Positions 57,442 to 64,000 of a DNA stretch of 64,000 nucleotides are shown piece by piece (position 1 is the first letter of the stretch; each line of letters starts with the position of its first letter). The notes beneath the pieces were generated by a model. That model was given only the letters and a program-made list of their open reading frames with translations, ran no database searches and was not told the origin of the DNA. This DNA comes from Rhodanobacter sp. 7MK24 (lineage in GTDB: Bacteria > Pseudomonadota > Gammaproteobacteria > Xanthomonadales > Rhodanobacteraceae). Both the position numbers and the translations under genes were made by a program. Where the stretch lies: the NCBI RefSeq assembly GCF_014842995.1, contig NZ_JACYXL010000001.1, positions 373,183 to 437,182 on the forward strand. Direction: 5' to 3'.

Positions 57442-57531
57442 TCGTCATCATTCCGGCGAGGCCCGGAATCCGGCGGCTTTTCCGTAGGTCCAGGGCAAGG
57501 CACTTGATCACGGCTTTCGCCGGGATGACGA
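57442..57531. repeat. repeat family B, copy 2
   Basis: TCGTCATCATTCCGGCGAGG (57442-57461) and GGCTTTCGCCGGGATGACGA (57512-57531) are imperfect inverted copies of the same CGTCATTCCGGCG motif seen between queA and tgt. It separates amgK from murU. Confidence 0.6.
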
Positions 57532-57555
57532 AGATGGGGCGCCCGGGCATTTCCA

Positions 57556-58587
57556 TCATGCTGACGCCACCTGCGTCAGGTCGCGGCCTGATGCATGCCG
57601 TTCCAGCAATGCCGCGAAATCCGCCAATTCAGGATAACTGCGCGCCACCTCGACCACGTAGCGAAACACCTGCGGCACATCCTTGAGGTAAGCCGGTTTG
57701 CCGTCGCGATACCACAGACGGTAGAACTGCCCCAGCACGCGCACGTGGCGATGCAGGCCGGTGAGGTCGAACCAGCGACGGAAGCGCCTGGCGTCCACCT
57801 TGCCATCGATCATGCCCGCGCCCAGCAGCCGTTGCCGGTACGACTCCACCCAACCTTCCACGCGCTCGCGCGGCCACTCGATGTAGGCATCGCGCAGCAA
57901 CGAAGCAAGGTCGTAGGTGAGCGGCCCATGCAGCGCGCCCTGGAAATCGATGATGCCCGGATTGTTCTCGCCGACCACCAGCAGGTTGCGGCTGTGGTAA
58001 TCGCGGTGCACGAACACGCGCGGCTGCGCCAGCGCATTGCGCACGATTACGTCGAACGCCGCTTCCAGCACGTCCCATTCCTCGCAGTCCGGCGTGTGGC
58101 CGAGATGGCGCTTGAGGAACCACTCGGGCATCACTTCCAGCCCGTTCACCAGCACGGTATGGTCGAACGGCGGCAGGTCGTCGCTGGCCACGCGGTTCTG
58201 CATCGCGAGCAGTGCGTCCATGGCGTCACCATAGAGCTTGTCGGCGTTCGCGTCGTCCAATGCGGCGAGATACAGCCGCGAGCCGAGATCCTCGATCAGC
58301 AGGAAGCCTTGGTCCAGATCCTGCGCCGCCACCCCAGGTACGTGCAGCCCCGCGGCAGCAAGCCGCCTACCTATCGCCAGCCAAGGCTGGGGATCTTCGC
58401 GCTCTGGCGGCGAATCCATCACGATCCAGCTCCGCCCTCCGTGCGTGGTGCGCCAATAGCTGCGGAAGCTGGCGTCGGAGGAGGCGGATTCCAGCGTGAG
58501 CGTATCGTCGCCGAGGGTGGTACGGGTCCATGCGAGGCGGGCAGCGGCGCGGAGATCGGTGGCAGTCATGTGGCGATGGTAAGGCAT
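57556..58587 (-). CDS. amgK: N-acetylmuramate/N-acetylglucosamine kinase AmgK
   Basis: A 343-residue kinase of the aminoglycoside-phosphotransferase fold that phosphorylates C1 of MurNAc and GlcNAc during cell-wall recycling. The catalytic loop is VHRDYHSRNLLV, followed by the metal-binding IIDFQGALHGP. The N-lobe has SYWRTTHGGRSWIVMDSPP and the hinge FLLIEDLGS. The length and the murU partner downstream fit Pseudomonas AmgK-MurU. The ATG at 58587 is taken because GAGG lies upstream; an ATG at 58569 is possible. Its start is 23 bases from the end of higA, so a shared transcript with higBA is possible. Confidence 0.9.
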   Translation of the reverse strand: MPYHRHMTATDLRAAARLAWTRTTLGDDTLTLESASSDASFRSYWRTTHGGRSWIVMDSPPEREDPQPWLAIGRRLAAAGLHVPGVAAQDLDQGFLLIEDLGSRLYLAALDDANADKLYGDAMDALLAMQNRVASDDLPPFDHTVLVNGLEVMPEWFLKRHLGHTPDCEEWDVLEAAFDVIVRNALAQPRVFVHRDYHSRNLLVVGENNPGIIDFQGALHGPLTYDLASLLRDAYIEWPRERVEGWVESYRQRLLGAGMIDGKVDARRFRRWFDLTGLHRHVRVLGQFYRLWYRDGKPAYLKDVPQVFRYVVEVARSYPELADFAALLERHASGRDLTQVASA

Positions 58588-58610
58588 CTACCAGCCTCAC
58601 CCGGCGCGCT

Positions 58611-58910
58611 TCAGGCCGCGCGCGGCTGGATGTGTTTCAACTCGGCGGCCAGTTCGGTGCGGGCGCATTCGAGTTCGTAGTTCTTCTGGAGGTTCAGCCA
58701 GCTTTGCGCGTCGGTGCCGAAGTACGCGGCAAGCCGCAAGGCGGTGTCGGCAGTGATCCCGCGCCGCTCGTTCGCAATCTCGTTCACGCGGGCGGCGGTG
58801 ACACCGATGGCGTTCGCCAAGGCGTTCGCCGACAGACCGAAGGGTTTCATGTACTCCTCGCGCAGAATCTCGCCAGGGTGTACCGGCGGGAGGGATTTCT
58901 TGGCGGTCAT
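58611..58910 (-). CDS. higA: HigA-family antitoxin, XRE helix-turn-helix
   Basis: A 99-residue antitoxin of the HigA/VapI type. It begins PPVHPGEILREEYMKPFGLS, the family hallmark, followed by the helix-turn-helix ANALANAIGVTAARVNEIAN and the helical tail ALRLAAYFGTDAQSWLNLQ. It should bind and neutralise HigB and, with it, repress the higBA promoter. It lies 65 bases downstream of higB, in the toxin-first order typical of this family. Confidence 0.93.
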   Translation of the reverse strand: MTAKKSLPPVHPGEILREEYMKPFGLSANALANAIGVTAARVNEIANERRGITADTALRLAAYFGTDAQSWLNLQKNYELECARTELAAELKHIQPRAA

Positions 58911-58975
58911 GGCTTGTCCTGTCTGTTGCGGAATGTTCTAGACGTTGCGTTGTCAATCATCGAAATCGGCGCCAT

Positions 58976-59254
58976 CTAGTGGTAGTCACATATCTCGACG
59001 CGGTGGGCATCGCTGTCCCTCCAGACAAAGCAGAGGCGAAACTGGTCGTTGATGCGAATGCTGTACTGTCCGTTGCGATTGCCCTTCAAGGCCTCCAGTC
59101 GATTGCCCGGAGGAATCCGCAGGAAGTCCAGCGTCGCCGCCGCATCGAGCTGTGCAAGTTTGCGGCGAGCGACATTTTCCATGCGCGCCCAGCGGCGCAC
59201 GCGCTTGCCGTTCGCGAGGGCTTCCGTGTCCTTGTCGGCGAAGGTCTTGATCAC
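58976..59254 (-). CDS. higB: HigB-family toxin (RelE-like mRNA interferase), GTG start
   Basis: A 92-residue toxin of the HigB/RelE superfamily, which cuts mRNA on the ribosome. It reads (V)IKTFADKDTEALANGKRV, then RLEALKGNRNGQYSIRINDQ and FRLCFVWRDSDAHRVEI, the usual core with Arg and His candidates. The GTG at 59254 is chosen because it gives the standard family length and N-terminus, and the promoter's -10 lies just upstream, giving a leaderless or nearly leaderless mRNA. The frame extends 31 codons upstream, across the promoter and operator, which is unlikely to be translated. Confidence 0.88.
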   Translation of the reverse strand: MIKTFADKDTEALANGKRVRRWARMENVARRKLAQLDAAATLDFLRIPPGNRLEALKGNRNGQYSIRINDQFRLCFVWRDSDAHRVEICDYH

Positions 59255-59258
59255 ATGT

Positions 59259-59289
59259 TTATCGTATGTCGATAAGCGATCGATTGCAA
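59259..59289 (-). promoter_or_regulatory. higBA promoter and overlapping palindromic operator
   Basis: On the minus strand, TTGCAA (59284-59289), 17 bases and TACGAT (59261-59266) form a good promoter. The operator TTATCG-N5-CGATAA (59259-59275) overlaps the -10 element. It is a likely HigA site giving autorepression. The predicted start of transcription falls at about the GTG of higB. Confidence 0.75.
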
Positions 59290-59772
59290 GCTGGGAATGT
59301 GAAAAGCGCGTTGCGTTGGCGAGCTTCAAACATGCCGGATGGCACACGAAGCACGGGAGGGTCTGGCTGCGCCTATCGCCCTAGCGCAAGCCAGGGCCAA
59401 CGCCTTCACGCGACTGGTCGCCGAGGCTCTGGATGGCTTGCCGAATGTGGGGAGAATCGAGCATGGTTGCCGTCAAGGAAACCTTCTCGCGCTACTACAA
59501 CGCCGACTACCTTGGGACCGAGAAGGACATCACGGCCTATCCGTAGCCTCTGCGGAAGAGGCGATCCAGCATTGTTCCTTGCTGCCTTGGGACGTGGTGC
59601 GTTCGCGAAGCGTCCTCCGTGAGGTCAAGACCAGGCCGACCCACATGGGGCTTTGCAAGGCGCTGTCCGGCACGGGCAACCTCAAGCTCTGCCGCCGTCA
59701 GCAAAGTGGTGCGTACGCATGGCCTCAAGATCGCGGTGGCAGCGGCCTGAGCGCATGACCGGCCGGGAATCC
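59290..59772. other. stretch with no recognisable gene, probably decayed sequence
   Basis: This completes a 518-base gap between higB and the XRE regulator. Short plus-strand frames exist, including one from 59339 (139 codons) with an Ala/Arg-rich start and one from ATG 59463 whose peptide begins MVAVKETFSRYYNADYLGTE and stops after 27 codons. None has a clear ribosome site or a family I recognise. The second looks like the front of a truncated gene. Erosion at the edge of an acquired segment is an inference. Confidence 0.4.
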
Positions 59773-60174
59773 TCAAGCCGGTCGCTTGGGTATCGGAGTG
59801 CCAAGCACGGCGATCAACTCGCGAACCAGCTTGCGTCGTCCCTCCGGCAGGGCGAGAAAGGCCTCGAAGGCTAGGCGGTCGTGGCCGCGGACATGATCCG
59901 GCCATGCCAAGTTCGCTTCACGTACGCCTTTGTGCGCCGACGTGCCGAACTGCAGCTCATGCGGCGGGACGCCCACGATATGCGCCAGGGCCTGCATGTT
60001 CGCCTGCTTGGGCAGATGCTTGCCGGTGAGCCAGCCGGAAACCGCCTGCGAGGTCACGGCTTCGCCACCGTATTTGGGCACCAGCTTCTCCAGCAAGGCA
60101 GGGCTTGCCTCGATGCCCGCCGCTCCGAGCGCGGCGAGCAGACGCTTGGCGAAGGCGGACTGTTCGGTCTTCAT
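59773..60174 (-). CDS. XRE-family helix-turn-helix protein
   Basis: A 133-residue small regulator. Residues 1-75 form a lambda-repressor-like HTH: FAKRLLAALGAAGIEASPAL, then SQAVSGWLTGKHLPKQANMQ, where the recognition helix is AVSGWLTGK. The C-terminal part (PDHVRGHDRLAFEAFLALPE) is short and helical. It is divergent from the restriction-modification pair, with 104 bases between the starts, so it may act as a controller of those genes. It could equally be a stray phage-type repressor. Confidence 0.8.
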   Translation of the reverse strand: MKTEQSAFAKRLLAALGAAGIEASPALLEKLVPKYGGEAVTSQAVSGWLTGKHLPKQANMQALAHIVGVPPHELQFGTSAHKGVREANLAWPDHVRGHDRLAFEAFLALPEGRRKLVRELIAVLGTPIPKRPA

Positions 60175-60201
60175 GGGCGGAGACCATAGGCGGCACTTCC
60201 C

Positions 60202-60241
60202 TGGTCAAAGGAAATTCATGCTTTATAAGAATCGAAAGATT
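60202..60241 (+). promoter_or_regulatory. candidate promoter of the restriction-modification operon
   Basis: TGGTCA (60202-60207), 16 bases and TATAAG (60224-60229) fit a sigma-70-type promoter in an AT-rich segment. AATC-GAAA-GATT (60230-60241) is a small inverted repeat just downstream, a possible controller site for the divergent XRE protein. Confidence 0.5.
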
Positions 60242-60278
60242 TGCTTTCATGGCGATTGGATTCCTTACGGCCGCCGCC

Positions 60279-62273
60279 ATGCCCAAGTCCCTGCTCGAAC
60301 AGTTGCCCGAGATCATCGCCCGCGGCCGCCAGCAGGCGGAGAAGATCCTGGAGAGCCTGGAAGGGCGGCATCGAGTCGGCTTGCAGACGCGCGAATGGGT
60401 TCTGCCGTCGAAGGACACGCGCGACAGCGACTGGATCAGCACGATGAACCGGCAGGCCCATCTCAGCGAGGAGGGCAACTTCGACTGGACCAACAGGCTG
60501 ATCTACGGCGACAACATGTTGGCTATGGCCGCTCTGCTGGCCGGCGACGAGCTCACGCCCAGCCTGCGCGGCAAGGTTGACCTGATCTACATCGACCCCC
60601 CGTTCGACTCCAAGGCGGACTACCGCACCAAGGTATTGCTGCCGGGCGCGGAGCTGGAGCAGAAGCCTACGGTGATCGAGCAGTTCGCGTATTCCGATAC
60701 ATGGTCGGATGGGACGGCGTCGTATCTGGCGATGATCACGCCGCGGCTGATCCTCATGCGTGAGTTACTTTCTGATACGGGTTCGATCTATGTCCATTTG
60801 GGGATCCAGGTTAGCCATTACGTGAAAATCTTGATGGACGAGATTTTCGGCAAGGGAAACTTCGTACAGGAAGTCATTTGGGCATACGGATCACCTTCTG
60901 GTGGACGAGCGGCCGGTCCAAAAATGGTCAAAATTCATGAGTACATCGCGCATTACTCGAAATGCTACGACAGTCGTTACACAAAAAAAGTGTATTTGCC
61001 CTATGAGCAGAAATACATAGAAGACTGGTTCAAGTACACGGACGATGATGGTCGACGATATCGAATTCGGCTTCGTGGCAAAGACGAAGAAGGCGAGAAC
61101 ATTGTGGATCGACAATATCTAGACGAAAGCAAAGGATTGCCGGCTTCGACAGTATGGACGGACATAAAGCAGATCTATGCTGACCCGCGCGCATATAAGG
61201 AAAATCAGTCGAAGCATTCGGAGATTACCGGCTACGAGACCCAGAAGCCGGTCCGGTTACTGGAGCGCATCGTCGAACATTCTTGTCCGGATAATGGTCT
61301 CGTTGTCGACTTTAATGGCGGATCAGGCACCACGGCAGTTGTTGCCGAGAAACTCGGTCGTCGCTGGATCACATCTGATTTGGGTAAACCTGCCTGCATG
61401 ATCATGCGTAAGCGGTTAATTGATCAGGACGCCAGGCCGTTCTTGTATCAAGCCATCGGTGACTACCAAGTAGAGGCAGCGAAGAACGAGCTGGGCCGCA
61501 AATTCCGCGTAGGTGACCTGTCTGCCATCGTTCTATCGCTGTATGGAGCGCAGCCGCTCGACCCCGACGACAATCCAATTCGCAACCTTGGTAAAGTGGT
61601 GTTCGCCGGTAAGAAAACATTGGTGCTAGTGGATTCGCCAAACAAGCTCACCGGCGATGCCACATTGCGCAAGGCGATTGCTCAGCGCGATAACTTAATG
61701 GGTGGCTGGGATCGCGTGGTGGTATTGGGCTGGAATTTCGAACCCGCCATCGGCCAGAGCATCGCCGCGCTCAGCGACGACCGACTGGAAGTGCTGGTGA
61801 TCCCCCCTGACCTGCTCGACCGCCTGCGCAAGAAGGGCGGCGTCGAGAAGCTGCGCGGTCAGGTGCGCTTCTCCAGTCTGCAGTACCTCACCATCAAGCC
61901 AGTGCGGCGCCTGTGCAGTGGTGACAGTGAGCAGTTGCGAGTGACGCTGGACAACTACGTGCTGCTCTCGCCGGAAGCGATCAACCTGGACGAGGCCAAC
62001 CGAGCCAAGCTGCACAGGGTGATGAACGCCGAGCCGCTGGCGCTGATCGAGTACTGGGCGGTGGACCCAGACTACGACGGCCGGGTGTTCCGCTCGGTGT
62101 GGCAGGACTATCGCGGCAATACCGCGAACGACGACGATACTCTGCGCGTGGCGACCGAGGCGCGCTTCGACGCGCCGCGCAGGGACGGCGCGCGCCGCGT
62201 GTGCGTGCGCGTGGTGGACGTGTTTGGTTTCGAGGCGGAGGTGGTGCAAGTCGTAGCGGAGTGCACGCCATGA
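60279..62273 (+). CDS. site-specific DNA methyltransferase, type III Mod-like (beta class)
   Basis: A 664-residue N6-adenine or N4-cytosine methyltransferase. The catalytic motif DPPF (in DLIYIDPPFDSKADYR) comes first and the SAM-binding motif FNGGSGTT comes after the target-recognition region, the beta-class order used by type III Mod subunits. An N-terminal helical segment (SLLEQLPEIIARGRQQAEKI) and a C-terminal domain of about 220 residues complete it. Bases about 60740-61420, which include the target-recognition region, are visibly AT-richer than both flanks. The ATG at 60279 is chosen for the typical MPKSLLEQLP start; 60249 is also in frame. The stop overlaps the next start (ATGA). Confidence 0.88.
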   Translation: MPKSLLEQLPEIIARGRQQAEKILESLEGRHRVGLQTREWVLPSKDTRDSDWISTMNRQAHLSEEGNFDWTNRLIYGDNMLAMAALLAGDELTPSLRGKVDLIYIDPPFDSKADYRTKVLLPGAELEQKPTVIEQFAYSDTWSDGTASYLAMITPRLILMRELLSDTGSIYVHLGIQVSHYVKILMDEIFGKGNFVQEVIWAYGSPSGGRAAGPKMVKIHEYIAHYSKCYDSRYTKKVYLPYEQKYIEDWFKYTDDDGRRYRIRLRGKDEEGENIVDRQYLDESKGLPASTVWTDIKQIYADPRAYKENQSKHSEITGYETQKPVRLLERIVEHSCPDNGLVVDFNGGSGTTAVVAEKLGRRWITSDLGKPACMIMRKRLIDQDARPFLYQAIGDYQVEAAKNELGRKFRVGDLSAIVLSLYGAQPLDPDDNPIRNLGKVVFAGKKTLVLVDSPNKLTGDATLRKAIAQRDNLMGGWDRVVVLGWNFEPAIGQSIAALSDDRLEVLVIPPDLLDRLRKKGGVEKLRGQVRFSSLQYLTIKPVRRLCSGDSEQLRVTLDNYVLLSPEAINLDEANRAKLHRVMNAEPLALIEYWAVDPDYDGRVFRSVWQDYRGNTANDDDTLRVATEARFDAPRRDGARRVCVRVVDVFGFEAEVVQVVAECTP

Positions 62274-64000
62274 GCCGCGTTGCATCTCCCGACGACCAAC
62301 TCGCGCTGGCCAGGGCGCTCACCCAGCGCGTGCAGTTGCTTTGCCTTGGGCTGGAGCACGGCGAGGCGGAAATCCTCGAACTGGTCACGCCGACGACAGC
62401 GGAACTGCTGGGCTGGTGGTTCAGCGCGGACGCCTGCCAGTCGCGCGCCTTCAATTTCCATGCGGGGCAGCGCCAGGCCATCCTCAATACCATCGTGGCG
62501 CACGAGGTGCTGGACAGCCCGAACCTCGCCGACCTGTACCGGCAGGTGTGCGCGGACGAGCTGCTGAAAGATGGTCGGCTCCTCGAAGTCGAGCAGGGCA
62601 AGCACGCGCATCCGAAATACTGCCTGAAGATGGCCACCGGCACCGGCAAGACCTGGGTGCTGCAGGCGCTGCTGGTCTGGCAGATGCTGAATCGCTCGGC
62701 CGGGTTGGCGGTTGGAATCGATGATCCGCGCTTCACCCGGCATTTCCTGATCGTCGCACCGGGGCTGATCGTGTACGAGCGCCTGCTGGATGCCTTCCTC
62801 GGCAAGGAAGGCGCCGATGGGCAGCGGCGCTTCGAGACGTCTGATGTGGCGGTCTGCCGCGAGCTGTTCGTGCCGCCGGGATATCGCGAACAGGTCGAAC
62901 AGTTCGTGCGCGGCAACGTCTGCACCAAGCAAGAGATTGGGTTGAAGGCGACCGGCGGCGGCATGATCGCCATCACGAATTGGCATCTGTTGGTTGATGC
63001 CGAAGCGGAAGAAGAGCAGCAGGAAGCCGAGGACGCATCGCCGGCGACGCCTGGCATGGTGGCGGATGCCGCCGCCGTGGCCTACGACTTGCTGCCGCTG
63101 ACGCCGGGCCGCGCAACGGGCAACAGCCTGGACGTGCTGGACCGTCGCTGGGCGCGCGGCAACGTGCTGGCGTATCTGGCCGGCATTCCCAGGCTGATGG
63201 TGTTCAACGACGAGGCGCACCATATCCATGAATTGAAGCGCGAAGGCGAGGCTGACGAGGTCGAATGGCAGAAAAGCCTGTCGCGCATCGCTGCCGGTAA
63301 GGGGCGGCATTTCGTACAGGTGGATTTCTCGGCAACACCCTATAACGACGTCGGTGGCGGCAAGAAGAAGCGCAAACTGTATTTCCCGCACATCGTGGTG
63401 GATTTCGATCTGAAGGACGCGATGCGTGCAGGGCTGGTCAAGTCGCTGGTGCTGGACAAGCGCAAGGAGATCGGCGCACTGCCGTTGGAGTTCAAGGCCG
63501 AGCGAGACGAGAACGGCAACGCGACCCTGTCGGAAGGTCAGCGCGTGATGCTGCGTGCTGGGCTGCACAAGCTGCGCAAGCTGGAGGCCGATTTCGCAAA
63601 GCTCGATCCGGTGCGCAAGCCGAAGATGTTGGTGGTGTGCGAGGACACCAAGGTCTCGCCGCTGGTGTCGGATTTCCTGCGCGATCAGGGGCTGGAAGAG
63701 AGCGACGTGCTCACAGTGGATTCCGGCAAGAAGGAAGACATTGGCGAAAAGGAATGGGCGCGCGTTCGCCAGCAGTTGTTCGACGTGGACCGGCGAGCAC
63801 AGCCGCGCGTGATCGTCAGCGTGCTGATGCTGCGCGAAGGCTTCGACGTCAACAACATCTGCGTGATCGTGCCGTTGCGTTCCTCGCAGGCGCAGATCCT
63901 GCTGGAGCAGACCATAGGCCGCGGCCTGCGGCTGATGTGGCGTGAACCGGAATACATCGACAGCAAGCGCGAGAACCGTGAGCGCATCAATCGCGGCGAA
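62270..64000 (+). CDS. type III restriction-like helicase/nuclease (Res), truncated by window edge
   Basis: The frame opens at ATG 62270 and is still open at the last base (577 codons seen). It is a superfamily 2 helicase: Q-like region FNFHAGQRQAI, Walker A ATGTGKT (122-128), motif II DEAH (314-317, in VFNDEAHH), motif III SAT (354-356, in VDFSATPY), and LREGFDVNN with EQTIGRGLRL as motifs V-VI. It should be the ATP-dependent translocating and cutting partner of the upstream methyltransferase; the nuclease domain would lie beyond the window. The four-base overlap implies coupled translation. Type III restriction is the best fit, but related phage-defence helicases cannot be excluded. Confidence 0.88.
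   Translation, partial: MSRVASPDDQLALARALTQRVQLLCLGLEHGEAEILELVTPTTAELLGWWFSADACQSRAFNFHAGQRQAILNTIVAHEVLDSPNLADLYRQVCADELLKDGRLLEVEQGKHAHPKYCLKMATGTGKTWVLQALLVWQMLNRSAGLAVGIDDPRFTRHFLIVAPGLIVYERLLDAFLGKEGADGQRRFETSDVAVCRELFVPPGYREQVEQFVRGNVCTKQEIGLKATGGGMIAITNWHLLVDAEAEEEQQEAEDASPATPGMVADAAAVAYDLLPLTPGRATGNSLDVLDRRWARGNVLAYLAGIPRLMVFNDEAHHIHELKREGEADEVEWQKSLSRIAAGKGRHFVQVDFSATPYNDVGGGKKKRKLYFPHIVVDFDLKDAMRAGLVKSLVLDKRKEIGALPLEFKAERDENGNATLSEGQRVMLRAGLHKLRKLEADFAKLDPVRKPKMLVVCEDTKVSPLVSDFLRDQGLEESDVLTVDSGKKEDIGEKEWARVRQQLFDVDRRAQPRVIVSVLMLREGFDVNNICVIVPLRSSQAQILLEQTIGRGLRLMWREPEYIDSKRENRERINRGE

Noticed and set aside
58611-64000. Mobile genomic island with integrase and attachment sites
   Set aside because: No integrase, transposase, tRNA junction or direct repeats were seen within the window, so only a defence-type cluster is claimed.

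Overview
The window reads as a piece of a GC-rich gammaproteobacterial chromosome, most likely from the Xanthomonadales and probably the family Rhodanobacteraceae (Dyella, Rhodanobacter, Frateuria and relatives). The lineage call is inference. It rests on the UvrB, IF3, ThrRS and IhfA sequences, the long Oar-like TonB receptor, the order thrS-infC-rpmI-rplT-pheS-pheT-ihfA-merR, the order queA-tgt-yajC-secD-secF, and short REP-like intergenic repeats. Most of the window is ordinary core chromosome with dense genes. No CRISPR array, transposase, integrase or rRNA gene was seen.

Layout. 0-10 kb: the tail of grxD, an SDR oxidoreductase, a MarC-type membrane protein, two large TonB-dependent receptors and ppnN, then tRNA-Asn. 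10-16 kb: a type IV pseudopilin-like protein, uvrB, a 301-bp element with terminal inverted repeats, tRNA-Val, a secreted beta-propeller protein, a HemJ-like membrane protein and a UDP-glucuronate-epimerase-like enzyme. 16-24 kb: the translation operon thrS-infC-rpmI-rplT-pheS-pheT-ihfA-merR, with a threonine leader peptide and attenuator in front of thrS, then tRNA-Pro. 24-30 kb: a secreted DUF5107/TPR protein, an unrecognised cytoplasmic protein and a chemoreceptor. 30-40 kb: serA divergent from a D-2-hydroxyglutarate-dehydrogenase-like flavoprotein, a class A beta-lactamase-like protein, proline iminopeptidase, upp followed by a GMC oxidoreductase, a PsiF protein and a class III aminotransferase. 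40-45 kb: an ABC-2 exporter with two DesK-like histidine kinases and one response regulator in a tight operon. 45-49 kb: an envelope module of unknown role (DUF3142 lipoprotein plus a large periplasmic repeat protein) and a small PH-domain-like membrane protein. 49-55 kb: queA, tgt, yajC, secD, secF. 55-59 kb: a sterol-desaturase-family membrane enzyme and the amgK/murU peptidoglycan-recycling pair. 58.6-64 kb: a defence-type segment with a HigBA toxin-antitoxin pair, a stretch with no recognisable gene, an XRE regulator, and divergently a type III-like restriction-modification pair whose helicase/nuclease gene runs off the end.

How the parts work together. SerA is known to make D-2-hydroxyglutarate as a by-product, and the adjacent divergent flavoprotein probably clears it. 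AmgK and MurU activate recycled MurNAc. QueA and Tgt make queuosine in tRNA, and YajC-SecDF assist the Sec translocon. The ABC exporter is probably controlled by its own two-component genes.

The observations most worth checking are: the thrS leader (an 8-codon peptide with two adjacent Thr codons, then mutually exclusive antiterminator and terminator hairpins); three dispersed copies of a ~57-bp repeat with a conserved hairpin; the 301-bp element with 19-bp terminal inverted repeats directly after uvrB; the lower-GC central part of the methyltransferase, which suggests exchange of its target-recognition domain; and the uncharacterised two-gene envelope module at 44.7-48.4 kb.
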